Source of the DNA: JANNNF01 sp040385825
GTDB taxonomy: Bacteria > Pseudomonadota > Alphaproteobacteria > Rhodobacterales > Rhodobacteraceae
Direction: 5' to 3'
NCBI GenBank assembly: GCA_040385825.1
Contig: JAZKGQ010000002.1
Location: 282,870-346,869, forward strand
DNA: 64,000 nucleotides
The notes under the pieces: model-generated
What the model was told of the DNA's origin: nothing
The model's database searches: none
Seen by the model: the letters and a program-made list of their open reading frames with translations, nothing else
Shown: positions 8,988-17,791 of the stretch, piece after piece
Position numbering within the stretch: the stretch's first letter is position 1
How the letters are laid out: each line of letters begins with the position of its first letter
Made by a program: the position numbers and the translations under genes

Positions 8988-9994
8988 ACCGATTTCCCCT
9001 TGAACAGGCCCGTGGGCATGAACAGCAACACGATGATCAGAATGGCAAAGCTGACCGCGAATTTGTAATCGGTGGACAGCAGTTGCAGCAGGCCGGTCGG
9101 GGCCATGCTGTCGGGCAGCAGGTAGGTTGCGATCTTTTTCCAGGCATTGGTGATGATCACTTCGGAAAAGGCTATGATGAAGCCGCCCGCAATCGCGCCA
9201 AGCGGGTTGCCAAGCCCGCCGACGATGGCAGCGGCAAAGATCGGCAGCAGCAGTTGGAAATAGGTGAAAGGTTTGAAGGACTTGTCCAGCCCGTACAGCA
9301 CGCCCGCAATGGTGGCGAGGCCAGCCGCGATGATCCATGTCACCTGCACCACCCGGTCGGGGTTGATGCCCGACAGCAGCGCCAGATCTTCGTTGTCGGA
9401 AAAGGCGCGCATGGATTTGCCGGTGCGGGTGCGTTGCAGGAACCAGAACAGCGCGGCCACCACCACCACGGCAAACACCAGCGTCACGGCCTGGGTGGTT
9501 TTCAGCGCCAGAGGCTCGGCCAGGCCGGTCGCGGCCTTGAAGTCCTGCGGATTGATCAGGAACCGCGCGCCATCGGTAAAGTTCTGCTCGTCCACCCCGA
9601 TGATCAGGCGGTTGATGCCGTTCATCACGAACATCACCCCCAGGGACACGATCACCACGATGGTCGGCGACGCCCGCTTGCGGCGGTAAAAGCGGTAGAC
9701 CACGCGGTCGGTCAGCAGCACGAAACCGGCCGTGGCGACGATGGCGAAGGGCAGGGCCAGCAGGGCGGTCGGCAAGGGACCAAAGCTGAGGCCCATCGAC
9801 TGGAACCACCAGGTCAGCAGGATGGCGACCATGGTGCCGAACGCCATGGTGTCGCCATGGGCAAAGTTGGAAAACCGCAGGATCGAATAGATCAGCGTCA
9901 CGCCCAAAGCCCCAAGCGCGAGTTGCGCGCCGTAGGACGCACCGGGGATGAAGACGAAATTCAGGAAGGCCACGAGGGCGTTGAGCATGTCCAT
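8984..9994 (-). CDS. livH: Branched-chain-amino-acid-type ABC transporter permease
   Basis: This 336-residue hydrophobic protein has the LivH signature region LGVTLIYSILRFSNFAHGD near residue 30, and YGLDKSFKPF and GGLGNPLGAIAGG in the C-terminal half. It pairs with the downstream LivM to form the membrane channel. The start at 9994 lies 4 bp after the livF stop; ATG at 9988 is a possible alternative. The frame stays open further upstream only inside livF, so longer starts are rejected. Confidence 0.9.
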   Translation of the reverse strand: MDMLNALVAFLNFVFIPGASYGAQLALGALGVTLIYSILRFSNFAHGDTMAFGTMVAILLTWWFQSMGLSFGPLPTALLALPFAIVATAGFVLLTDRVVYRFYRRKRASPTIVVIVSLGVMFVMNGINRLIIGVDEQNFTDGARFLINPQDFKAATGLAEPLALKTTQAVTLVFAVVVVAALFWFLQRTRTGKSMRAFSDNEDLALLSGINPDRVVQVTWIIAAGLATIAGVLYGLDKSFKPFTYFQLLLPIFAAAIVGGLGNPLGAIAGGFIIAFSEVIITNAWKKIATYLLPDSMAPTGLLQLLSTDYKFAVSFAILIIVLLFMPTGLFKGKSV

Positions 9995-9998
9995 GGCC

Positions 9999-10712
9999 TC
10001 AGCCCCCCAGAAATGAACGGCGGACTTCGGGGTCGGCCAGCAGGGCCTGTCCCGAGTCGGTGAACCGGTTGGCGCCCTGCACCAGCACATAGCCCTTGTC
10101 GGCAATGTCCAGCGCCTGCCGGGCGTTCTGTTCCACCATCAGGATGGAAATGCCGGACCGCGCCACCTCGATGATGCGGTCGAACAACTCGTCCATCACG
10201 ATGGGGCTGACGCCAGCGGTCGGTTCGTCCAGCATCAGCACTTTCGGTTGCGTCATCAGCGCGCGGCCCACGGCCACCTGCTGACGCTGGCCACCCGACA
10301 ATTCGCCCGCCGCCTGATGGCGTTTGGTTTTCAGAATGGGGAACAGGTCATAGACCTGCGCCAGCGTGCCCTGAATGTCATCGCGGCGCAGGAAGGCCCC
10401 CATTTCAAGGTTCTCCTCCACCGTCATGGACGTGAAAATGTTGTGGGTCTGCGGCACGAAGGCCATGCCCTTGGCGACCCGCGCCTGCGGGGTCAGTCTG
10501 GTGATATCCTCGCCCGCCAGCCGCACCTGACCCGCGCGCAGGTTCAGCATGCCGAACACGGCCTTCATGGCGGTGGATTTGCCCGCGCCATTGGGGCCGA
10601 CGATCACGGCGATCTGGCCTTTTTCCACAGCGATGGTGCAACTGTGCAGGATGTCGGCCCCGCTGCCATAGCCGCCGGTCATGGCCTCGCCGATCAGAAA
10701 CGGTTCAGCCAT
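9999..10712 (-). CDS. livF: HAAT-family ABC transporter ATP-binding protein
   Basis: This protein of about 237 residues is the smaller ATPase of the LivGF pair. It has Walker A GPNGAGKST near residue 40, signature LSGGQRQQVAVGRAL near 135 and Walker B VLMLDEPTAG near 158. The ATG at 10712 overlaps the livG stop by 8 bp; a TTG two codons upstream is a weaker alternative. It energises the LivHM permease. Confidence 0.91.
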   Translation of the reverse strand: MAEPFLIGEAMTGGYGSGADILHSCTIAVEKGQIAVIVGPNGAGKSTAMKAVFGMLNLRAGQVRLAGEDITRLTPQARVAKGMAFVPQTHNIFTSMTVEENLEMGAFLRRDDIQGTLAQVYDLFPILKTKRHQAAGELSGGQRQQVAVGRALMTQPKVLMLDEPTAGVSPIVMDELFDRIIEVARSGISILMVEQNARQALDIADKGYVLVQGANRFTDSGQALLADPEVRRSFLGG

Positions 10713-11487
10713 GGGCAACCACCTTGTTCTTCAGGCCGGTGCCCAGATAGGCCTCGATCACCCGGTCGTTGTTCTTCACCTCGGCCGGGGTGCCCTGCGC
10801 CAGCACATGGCCTTCGGCCATCACGATCACCGGGTTGCACAGGCGGGCGATGAAATCCATGTCATGTTCAATGACGCAGAACGTATAGCCGCGTTCCTTG
10901 TTCAGCCGGATGATCGCGTCGCCGATGGTGTTCAGCAGGGTGCGGTTCACGCCCGCGCCCACCTCGTCCAGAAACACGATCTTGGCATCGACCATCATGG
11001 TGCGGCCCAGTTCCAGCAGCTTTTTCTGCCCGCCGGAAATCTGGCTGGCCTTCTGGTCGGCCAGATGGCTGATGGTCAGAAACTCCAGCACCTCATCCGC
11101 CTTGTCGCGGATGGCGCGTTCTTCGGCGGCAACCGCGCTGCGGTTGAACCAGGTGTTCCACAACACCTCGCCCTTCTGGGCGGGGGGCACCATCATCAGG
11201 TTTTCGCGCACGGTCATGCTGCCGAATTCATGTGCGATCTGGAACGTGCGCAGCAGGCCCTTGGCGAACAGCACATGCGGCGGCAGCCCGGTGATGTCTT
11301 CGCCGTCCATCACCACCCGGCCCGATGTGGGCGGCAGGCGGCCTGCAATCACGTTGAACAGCGTGGTCTTGCCCGCACCGTTCGGCCCGATCAGCCCGGT
11401 GATCGACCCGGTTTCGATGCGCAGCGACGCGCCGTCCACCGCGCGAAAGCCGCCAAAATGCCGATGAAGAGACTCGACAACTATCAT
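10705..11487 (-). CDS. livG: HAAT-family ABC transporter ATP-binding protein
   Basis: This 260-residue ATPase has Walker A GPNGAGKTT near residue 34, signature ISGGQKKLLELG near 150 and Walker B KIVFLDEVGAG near 170. The C-terminal region (EVKNNDRVIEAYLGTG) is typical of LivG. The start at 11487 is preceded by AGGGGGAA; a longer open frame to 11595 has no better ribosome-binding site. A strong hairpin separates it from the upstream binding-protein gene, probably setting different expression levels. Confidence 0.91.
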   Translation of the reverse strand: MIVVESLHRHFGGFRAVDGASLRIETGSITGLIGPNGAGKTTLFNVIAGRLPPTSGRVVMDGEDITGLPPHVLFAKGLLRTFQIAHEFGSMTVRENLMMVPPAQKGEVLWNTWFNRSAVAAEERAIRDKADEVLEFLTISHLADQKASQISGGQKKLLELGRTMMVDAKIVFLDEVGAGVNRTLLNTIGDAIIRLNKERGYTFCVIEHDMDFIARLCNPVIVMAEGHVLAQGTPAEVKNNDRVIEAYLGTGLKNKVVAHG

Positions 11488-11555
11488 GTGGTTCCCCCTG
11501 TCGTGCCCCCGTCTTGTCCCGCCATCAGGCGTTGTGCAGGGGTGTTCTCTTGGGA

Positions 11556-11585
11556 CAACGGCCCGAGGCATTCCTCGGGCCGTTG
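11556..11585. terminator. Perfect 13-bp hairpin between binding-protein gene and livG
   Basis: The arms CAACGGCCCGAGG and CCTCGGGCCGTTG are perfect and flank a 4-nt loop. No T-tract follows on the minus strand, so this is more likely an mRNA-stabilising or partially terminating hairpin than a full terminator. The position fits high expression of the binding protein relative to the membrane components. Confidence 0.6.
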
Positions 11586-11608
11586 CCGGTTTCACATCAG
11601 GACCGCGA

Positions 11609-12802
11609 TCAACGGAAGGTCACGGTTTCGTACTTGCCGCCCTTGACTTCAAACTGCTTGTAGCGACCGGCAGCTTCGCCCGGACCCAGCAATTCCACGC
11701 CCGACGCGCCATCATAGTCGATGTCGGTGCCCGCTGCGATCAGGTCCAGCGCCTTGGCCAGTTCGCCGGGCAGGATCTTTTCGCCCGGAGCGTTTGCCAC
11801 ATCCAGCACCTTGTCCTTGTAGACCTTGGGATCGGTGGAATTGGCAGCCGCCATCGCCAGCATGATCAAGGCGGCGGCGTCATAGGATTCCATCGTGTAG
11901 GGCGAGGTCGCATCGAACGGGGTCGCGGCGGTCTTGCCCATTTCGGTCATGATCGCGGCACCGGGGCTGTCGGACTGGGCCACCTGACCGTAGGAGCCGT
12001 CCAGCGCCGGACCAATGGCGATCGGCAGGTTGTCACCGACCATGCCGCCGGGCAGACCAAAGGTGCTGAACGCGCCGGTATCAAGCGAGGCCTGGATGAT
12101 GCCCTTGCCGCCCTGATCCAGATAGCCCGCAACCACCAGCAGATCGCCGCCCGCCGAAGCCAGAGCCGCGACTTCTGCCGAATAGTCGGCCTTGCCGTCG
12201 TCATGCGGGGTGTTGATGGTGACAACACCGCCCTTGGCGATGAAGGCGGCCGAAATCGCCTCGGCCAGACCCTTGCCGTAGTCGTTGTTGGTGTAGGTCA
12301 GCGCGATGGACTTGACGCCCTTTTCGGTCAGGATTTCCGCCATCACTTCGCCTTCGCGCGCATCCGACGGCGCGGTGCGGAAGAACAGGCCGTCATCTTC
12401 GGCGGTCGACAGCGCGGGCGAGGTCGCCGAGGGCGAGATCATCACGATGCCATTCGGGCGGGCCACGTTCTGCAGCACGGCGCCGGTGATGCCGGAACAG
12501 TCGCCCCCGATCATGCCCTTGATGCCTTCGGCGGTGATCAGCCGTTCGGCCGCCGCAGTCCCTGCCGCGGTGTCGATGGCGCAGGTGCTGTCGGCGCGCA
12601 CGCCGGTCACGGTGCTGCCGCCCATGAATTTGCCCGAAGCGGTGACTTCGGCCATCGCGGCATCTGCTGCTGCGGCCATGTGGCCGGTCAGCGATTCGAT
12701 AGGCCCGGTGAACCCGATAAAGATTCCCAGCTTGACCTCTTCAGCGGCCGCAGCCCCGGCAAGCAAGGCGGTTGTGGCTGTTGCCATCATCAGTTTTTTC
12801 AT
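11609..12802 (-). CDS. Periplasmic substrate-binding protein of the HAAT transporter
   Basis: This 397-residue type I periplasmic binding protein starts with a clear signal peptide, MKKLMMATATTALLAGAAAA, followed by EEVKLGIFIGFTGPIES, the conserved first strand of LivK-like proteins. GGDCSGITGAV near residue 110 and FFRTAPSDAREGEVMAE near 145 are the usual ligand-pocket segments. It starts at 12802 behind GGGAGAT. It is the first gene of the minus-strand transporter block. The ligand cannot be named from sequence; the linked dehydrogenase suggests an N-methylated amino acid as one option, which is inference. Confidence 0.88.
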   Translation of the reverse strand: MKKLMMATATTALLAGAAAAEEVKLGIFIGFTGPIESLTGHMAAAADAAMAEVTASGKFMGGSTVTGVRADSTCAIDTAAGTAAAERLITAEGIKGMIGGDCSGITGAVLQNVARPNGIVMISPSATSPALSTAEDDGLFFRTAPSDAREGEVMAEILTEKGVKSIALTYTNNDYGKGLAEAISAAFIAKGGVVTINTPHDDGKADYSAEVAALASAGGDLLVVAGYLDQGGKGIIQASLDTGAFSTFGLPGGMVGDNLPIAIGPALDGSYGQVAQSDSPGAAIMTEMGKTAATPFDATSPYTMESYDAAALIMLAMAAANSTDPKVYKDKVLDVANAPGEKILPGELAKALDLIAAGTDIDYDGASGVELLGPGEAAGRYKQFEVKGGKYETVTFR

Positions 12803-13122
12803 TGGTATCTCCCATGTTGGACCGAAATCCTGCCGGTGACCGTAGTGCCTGACCGTCAAAAAGAAAAGCGCCTTGGCGCAGGGGTTTTGCTGACGGTAGG
12901 GCAACTGGATCGGGCGGATTTCTGCGGGTGATCTTAGGGGGTCGGATGGGTAATTCAAGCTTGAAATATCTGCCCGCCTTATCGGCGCCCCCGCTGCGGA
13001 AAGGGTCACAATCCTGTCAGGCAAGCAAGGATCGCGGGCCGACATCTGGCGGTTGCATGGTGCGGTGCCTAGGTTTGAGGAAATGGCCCCCGGACCCGAC
13101 CCGCACCTGAAAGGAACACGCA
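12803..13122. promoter_or_regulatory. Divergent promoter region with a 12-bp palindrome
   Basis: This 320-bp gap separates the divergent binding-protein gene (minus) and sugar dehydrogenase gene (plus). It holds the perfect palindrome TTCAAGCTTGAA at 12954-12965, a plausible operator. I saw no convincing open reading frame or RNA gene. Confidence 0.45.
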
Positions 13123-14220
13123 ATGCTTGCCCGACTTGCTGCTATGGCCCTGGCCGCGATCCCTGCCTTTGCCGTGCCCGTGCTTGCCTCGGACCTGGAC
13201 AGCAGCGCAGGCAGGCTGCGCATCAGCCCGGTGGTCACCGGATTGGACGAACCCTGGGGCATGGCGTTCCTGCCGGATGAAAGCGTGCTGATCACCGAAC
13301 GCGGGGGTCGGTTGCTGCGGGCGCAGGATGGCGCGCTGGCCGAGGTGGCGGGCGGGCCTGCGGTCTATGCCCAAGGGCAGGGCGGTCTGCTGGACGTGAT
13401 GGTGCCGCGCGACTTTGCCACCTCGCGCGAGGTCTGGCTCAGCTATGCCACACCCATCGGGGCAGGGGCTGCGACGGCGGTGGGCAAGGGGGTGCTGTCG
13501 GACGATGGCACCCGGATCGACGGCTTTACCCGGCTTTACGCGGGCGACGAGATGCCGGGAGGCCGCCATTTCGGGTCGCGGCTGGTCGAGGCCGCCGATG
13601 GCACGGTCTTTGTGACCACTGGCGACCGCGGCACCGGCCCTGACGGGGCGCAGGCGCAAGACCCCGGCAGGGCCGAGGGCAAGGTCATTCACCTGAACCG
13701 GGACGGCACTCCGGCCACCACCCTGCCCGGCGCGCGGCCGGGGGTGTTTTCCATCGGCCACCGCAATGCCCAGGGGGCGAGCCTTGGGCCGGACGGCGCG
13801 CTGTGGCTGCTGGAACATGGCGCGCAGGGCGGCGACGAGGTGAACCGGGTCGAGGCCGGGCGCAACTATGGCTGGCCGGTGATCAGCTATGGCATCAATT
13901 ACAACGGCGATGCGATCGGGCAGGGGCAGGCAAAGGACGGCATGGAACAGCCGCTGCATTACTGGGATCCGTCCATCGCGCCGTCGGGGATGCTGTTTTA
14001 TGATGGCGGCCTGCTGCCCGACTGGCAGGGCGATCTGTTCACCGGGTCGCTGAACAGCAATTTCATCAGCCGGCTGGAGGTGGACAACGGCTTTGCCGAG
14101 GAACGCATCACAGCCCCCGAGACGGGCCGCGTGCGCGATGTGGCGCAGGGACCGGATGGGGCGATCTGGTTTCTGTCGGTACTGGACGGGGCGCTGTACC
14201 GGATGGGGCCGATCCAGTGA
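13123..14220 (+). CDS. PQQ-dependent aldose sugar dehydrogenase family protein
   Basis: This 365-residue exported protein has a signal peptide at 1-22 (ending VPVLAS) and a six-bladed beta-propeller of the soluble glucose dehydrogenase / YliI type. Family hallmarks are LDEPWGMAFLPDESVLITER near residue 41, PGGRHFGSRLVEAADG near 145, SIGHRNAQGASLGPDGALWLLEHG near 210 and GRNYGWPVISYGINYNG near 245. Members oxidise aldose sugars in the periplasm using PQQ. AAGGAA precedes the ATG. It ends next to a G/C palindrome and repeat copy B, facing the GlxA-type gene. Confidence 0.85.
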   Translation: MLARLAAMALAAIPAFAVPVLASDLDSSAGRLRISPVVTGLDEPWGMAFLPDESVLITERGGRLLRAQDGALAEVAGGPAVYAQGQGGLLDVMVPRDFATSREVWLSYATPIGAGAATAVGKGVLSDDGTRIDGFTRLYAGDEMPGGRHFGSRLVEAADGTVFVTTGDRGTGPDGAQAQDPGRAEGKVIHLNRDGTPATTLPGARPGVFSIGHRNAQGASLGPDGALWLLEHGAQGGDEVNRVEAGRNYGWPVISYGINYNGDAIGQGQAKDGMEQPLHYWDPSIAPSGMLFYDGGLLPDWQGDLFTGSLNSNFISRLEVDNGFAEERITAPETGRVRDVAQGPDGAIWFLSVLDGALYRMGPIQ

Positions 14221-14234
14221 CGGAGGGCGGAACC

Positions 14235-14287
14235 GGGGGGCCGGCCCCCCGGACCCCCCGAGATATTTATGCACAGAGGATGAAAAT
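14235..14287 (+). repeat. Dispersed intergenic element, copy B, with palindrome
   Basis: The palindrome GGGGGGCCGGCCCCCC (14235-14250) is followed by a C-rich run, GAGATATTTATGCACAG and AGGATGAAAAT. The last 19 bases match copy D exactly in reverse orientation, TGCACAGAGGATGAAAAT being shared. It lies between two convergent genes and may also end both transcripts. Confidence 0.65.
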
Positions 14288-14312
14288 TTTAGACAAGGTT
14301 TAGAAGGATTTG

Positions 14313-15332
14313 TCAGATCGACAGTCTGATCCCCACGCCCGGCGCGCCCTGGGTGCCGCGTTCGCGGTAGGGGGTGGTGTTGTAATGGCTGCGGTAGCAT
14401 TTGGAAAAATGCGAGGGTGAGGCAAAGCCGCAGGCCAGTGCCACGTTGATCACCGACATGTCGGTCTGCATCAGCAGGTTGCGCGCCTTTTGCAGCCGCA
14501 GTTCCATGTAGTAGCGCTTGGGGCTGCGGTTGAGATAGCGGCGGAACAGGCGTTCAAGCTGACGGGTGGACATGCCGACTTCCTCGGCAAGGTCGGCGGG
14601 CGACATCGGGTCTTCGATGTTGCCTTCCATCATCTGGATGACCTGGCTCAGTTTCGGATGCCGCACGCCGATGCGGGTGGGGATCGACAGGCGCTGCGTG
14701 TCCTGATCGGTGCGGATGGTGGAATAGATCAGCTGGTCGGCCACGGTATTGGCCAGATCCTCGCCATGGTCGGCGGCGATGACCTTGAGCATCAGGTCGA
14801 GCGAGGCAGTCCCCCCCGCGGTGGTCCAGCGGTTGCCATCCATCACGAAGATGGATTTGGTCAGCTTCACATCCTCGAATTCCTCAAGAAAGCCATCCTG
14901 GTTTTCCCAGTGGATGGTGGCCTTCTTGCCATCCAGCAGCCCGGCCTTGGCTACGGCATAGGCCCCTGTGCACAGCCCGCCGATGGTGGCCCCGCGCCGG
15001 GCCTCGCGCCGCAGCCAGCCCACCACGGCGCGTGTCGACGACCGCTGCACATCGATGCCGCCGCAGACAAGGATGGTGTCCTCGCGCTGGATGTCCTCCA
15101 GCCCCATGTCCAGCTTGAACGAGGCACCGTTGGAACAGACCGCCACATCGCCGGCCTCGCCCGCCAGCGCCCAGGTGTAGATCACCTCGCCCGCCACGCG
15201 GTTGGCGATGCGCAGGGGTTCGATGGCGCTGGCAAAGGACAGCATGGTAAAGCGGTCCAGCAGCAAGAACACAAAGCGGCGGCTTGCGTCGTCTTTGTCG
15301 ATATGCGTGGCTTTGCGCGGCGGACTGGGCAT
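14313..15332 (-). CDS. GlxA-family (AraC-type) transcriptional regulator
   Basis: This 339-residue protein joins a DJ-1/PfpI-like domain (about 20-190, with GGLCTGAYAVAKAGLL near 125) to a C-terminal AraC helix-turn-helix (about 225-325). GMSTRQLERLFRRYLNRSP and INVALACGFASPSHFSKCYR are its two helix-turn-helix units. GlxA-like proteins include the betaine/dimethylglycine regulator GbdR and the carnitine regulator CdhR, so control of the dehydrogenase and transporter genes 2-9 kb away is possible but unproven. The ATG at 15332 is preferred; an in-frame TTG at 15392 is less convincing. Confidence 0.85.
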   Translation of the reverse strand: MPSPPRKATHIDKDDASRRFVFLLLDRFTMLSFASAIEPLRIANRVAGEVIYTWALAGEAGDVAVCSNGASFKLDMGLEDIQREDTILVCGGIDVQRSSTRAVVGWLRREARRGATIGGLCTGAYAVAKAGLLDGKKATIHWENQDGFLEEFEDVKLTKSIFVMDGNRWTTAGGTASLDLMLKVIAADHGEDLANTVADQLIYSTIRTDQDTQRLSIPTRIGVRHPKLSQVIQMMEGNIEDPMSPADLAEEVGMSTRQLERLFRRYLNRSPKRYYMELRLQKARNLLMQTDMSVINVALACGFASPSHFSKCYRSHYNTTPYRERGTQGAPGVGIRLSI

Positions 15333-15569
15333 GCGAGCGACCTGTATGTGTCGTTTGCGTGCCACCGAACCCGAAAAACAGCGGCTCCGCAAGAGCGAAC
15401 CGCTGCCCTGCGCGGCATTTCGACAGGACTGTCAAGATTGGCGGGGCAGGGCGGGGCACGGGGGCGGCCATGGGTGCGGGTATGGGGCCTGATGGCCCTT
15501 TGGCCCTTTGCTTTGCCGTGGCCTTTCCGTATACCGCTGCGCGACAGAGCTTTCGACAGGAGGGAACCC

Positions 15570-16940
15570 ATGACCAAGGGCTGGACCAAATCAGATTGGC
15601 GCGCGAAACCTCGGGTGCAGATGCCCGACTATCCGGACGCTGCCGCCTTGAAGGCCGTCGAGATGCAACTGGCGAAATACCCGCCCCTGGTCTTTGCAGG
15701 CGAGGCCCGTCGGTTGAAGAAACAACTGGCGCTGGCATCCGAAGGCAAGGCGTTTCTGCTGCAAGGCGGCGACTGTGCGGAATCCTTTGCGGAATTTTCG
15801 GCCGACAACATCCGCGATACCTTTCGCGTCATGCTGCAAATGGCGGTCGTGCTGACCTATGGCGCCAAGGTTCCGGTGATCAAGGTCGGCCGGATGGCGG
15901 GGCAGTTTGCCAAGCCGCGCTCGGCCCCGACCGAAATCATCGGCGGCGTGGAATATGCCAGCTACCGCGGCGACATCATCAACGGCTTTGAGGCCACGCC
16001 GGAATCGCGCAGGCCCGATCCTGCCCGGATGCTGCAAGCCTACACTCAGGCCGCCGCATCGCTGAACCTGCTGCGCGCCTTCTCGACCGGCGGGTTTGCC
16101 GATATTCACCGGGTGCACAGCTGGACGCTTGGCTTTGCCGAACATGACAAGGCCGACCGCTACCGCGAGCTGTCGAACCGCATCTCGGACGCGCTGGATT
16201 TCATGTCGGCGGCGGGGGTCGATGCCAGCACCGCGCATCAACTGGCGACGGTGGATTTCTACACCAGCCACGAGGCGCTGCTGCTGGAGTATGAAGAAGC
16301 CTTCACCCGGATTGACAGCATCACCGGACAGAACATCGCCGGGTCGGGGCACATGATCTGGATTGGCGACCGCACCCGCCAGCCTGACGGCGCGCATGTG
16401 GAATTCTGCCGCGGCGTCGTCAACCCGATCGGGTTGAAATGCGGGCCGACCACCACGGCGGATGACCTGAAGGTGCTGATCGCCAAGCTGAACCCGGAAA
16501 ACGAGGCCGGGCGTCTGACCCTGATCGCGCGCTTTGGCGCGGGCAAGGTGGGGGAAAACCTGCCGCGCCTGATCAAGGCGGTGCGCGAGGAAGGCGCAAA
16601 TGTGGTGTGGTCTTGCGACCCGATGCACGGCAACACGATCAAGGCGGCCTCGGGTTACAAGACCCGTCCGTTTGAATCAGTGCTGCGCGAGGTGCGCGAG
16701 TTCTTCCAGATACACAAGGCCGAGGGCACGATTCCGGGCGGCGTGCATTTCGAGATGACGGGGCAGGATGTGACCGAATGCACCGGGGGCTTGCGCGATG
16801 TGACGGACGAGAATCTGGCAGACCGCTATCACACCGCCTGCGATCCGCGCCTGAATGCCAGCCAGTCGCTGGAACTGGCGTTTCTGGTGGCGGAAGAACT
16901 GTCGTCGCAGCGCGACGCAGGCCGCCGCGTCGCCATGTAA
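15570..16940 (+). CDS. Class II 3-deoxy-7-phosphoheptulonate (DAHP) synthase
   Basis: This 456-residue plant-type enzyme catalyses the first step of the shikimate pathway, condensing PEP and erythrose 4-phosphate. Visible signatures are LLQGGDCAESF (residues 64-74, metal-binding Cys), KVGRMAGQFAKPRS near 110, WIGDRTRQPDGAHVEF near 270, WSCDPMHGNT near 345 and FEMTGQDVTECTGG near 395. The length is normal for class II. AGGAGGGAACCC precedes the ATG at 15570; the frame is open far upstream, but that part is antisense to the GlxA-type gene and is not coding. Confidence 0.95.
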   Translation: MTKGWTKSDWRAKPRVQMPDYPDAAALKAVEMQLAKYPPLVFAGEARRLKKQLALASEGKAFLLQGGDCAESFAEFSADNIRDTFRVMLQMAVVLTYGAKVPVIKVGRMAGQFAKPRSAPTEIIGGVEYASYRGDIINGFEATPESRRPDPARMLQAYTQAAASLNLLRAFSTGGFADIHRVHSWTLGFAEHDKADRYRELSNRISDALDFMSAAGVDASTAHQLATVDFYTSHEALLLEYEEAFTRIDSITGQNIAGSGHMIWIGDRTRQPDGAHVEFCRGVVNPIGLKCGPTTTADDLKVLIAKLNPENEAGRLTLIARFGAGKVGENLPRLIKAVREEGANVVWSCDPMHGNTIKAASGYKTRPFESVLREVREFFQIHKAEGTIPGGVHFEMTGQDVTECTGGLRDVTDENLADRYHTACDPRLNASQSLELAFLVAEELSSQRDAGRRVAM

Positions 16941-16947
16941 GGGCGAT

Positions 16948-16994
16948 CAGGGATGGGCGGAATCGCCCATCAGGGATGGGCGGAATCGCCCATC
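16948..16994. repeat. Two tandem 23-bp units, each a hairpin, between convergent genes
   Basis: Two identical head-to-tail 23-bp units occupy 16948-16970 and 16971-16993. Each contains GATGGGCG-GAAT-CGCCCATC, an 8-bp stem with a 4-nt loop. They fill the space between the DAHP synthase stop and the PAS gene stop and look like a REP-type element acting as a bidirectional terminator. Confidence 0.75.
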
Positions 16995-17588
16995 CTACGG
17001 GACCAGCCGCAGGGTTGGTTTGGGGCGGAACGGGGCGGGGGCCGCGGCGGATGCGGGCCGGGTCGCCTGTTCGACGGCGGCCCGCAGGACAAAGCGGCGC
17101 GGGGTGCGGGCGATGTCGCCCTCCAGCGCCAGACAGCCAAGGCACAGGTCGGTTGCCCCGTCCGGCCCGGCCAGCGGCAGCAGCAGCAACCGCCCCTCCA
17201 GCCCAGGCCGCCCGAGGCCGGTTTCGGCCTCGACCGCGATTTCGGCAAGGCTGCCCTGGGCAAACACCCGCTCCAGCGTGGCTGCGAACTGGCTGCGGGC
17301 GGCAGGGGCGATCAGCAGCGACAGCGGCAGACCGCGCACTTCGGCGCCGCAGAGCTGATTGATCTGCATGCCCGCAATCCGAAACCGCGCCAGCCCCGGC
17401 CCGATCCGTTCGGCCATGAACACCTGATCCAGAACCGCTGCAATGCCGCGCGGGTCCACCGCCGCGCGCAGCGGCACCTGGCCCCCCCGGCGCAGGCCTT
17501 CCCAATAGGCGCGCACCTGTTGCAGCGCGGCAAAACGCGCCGGTCTGGTGGGGGCCGCACGCCGCCCGGTCCAGATTGAAAAGACCAT
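16995..17588 (-). CDS. PAS domain protein (PAS_5 type)
   Basis: This 197-residue protein has no membrane segment. Residues about 15-150 match the alphaproteobacterial PAS_5 family: YWEGLRRGGQVPLRAAVDP, then LDQVFMAERIGPGLARFRIAG and CGAEVRGLPLSLL. Members are free-standing sensory or regulatory PAS proteins with no catalytic domain. The start at 17588 is preceded by AGGACAGG. The stop codon directly abuts the tandem hairpin repeats. The ligand and partner are unknown. Confidence 0.7.
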   Translation of the reverse strand: MVFSIWTGRRAAPTRPARFAALQQVRAYWEGLRRGGQVPLRAAVDPRGIAAVLDQVFMAERIGPGLARFRIAGMQINQLCGAEVRGLPLSLLIAPAARSQFAATLERVFAQGSLAEIAVEAETGLGRPGLEGRLLLLPLAGPDGATDLCLGCLALEGDIARTPRRFVLRAAVEQATRPASAAAPAPFRPKPTLRLVP

Positions 17589-17791
17589 CCTGTCCTGCCT
17601 TGGCCTGCCCTGACGGGCTTTGGTTGCCGGATGTCCGAGGCTCTGGTAAGCAGCGCAACATCGCGCGACCGGTGCTGACCCCAAGGTTAATCCTGCAACA
17701 ACACATGTTACTAAGGCCTTAACATACACCCGGCTCCGGCGGATTCGGTTGAAAATCTAGACAAATGGTAAATACCGAAAGGCGGCTGTGC

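Noticed and set aside
9995..10105. Longer N-terminus for livH
   Set aside because: The extra 37 codons lie inside livF and are Arg/Pro/Cys-rich, unlike a membrane-protein N-terminus.
15332..15569. Fusion of upstream sequence to DAHP synthase through the open frame from 14490
   Set aside because: The upstream part is antisense to the GlxA-type gene, and a strong AGGAGG site precedes the normal family start at 15570.
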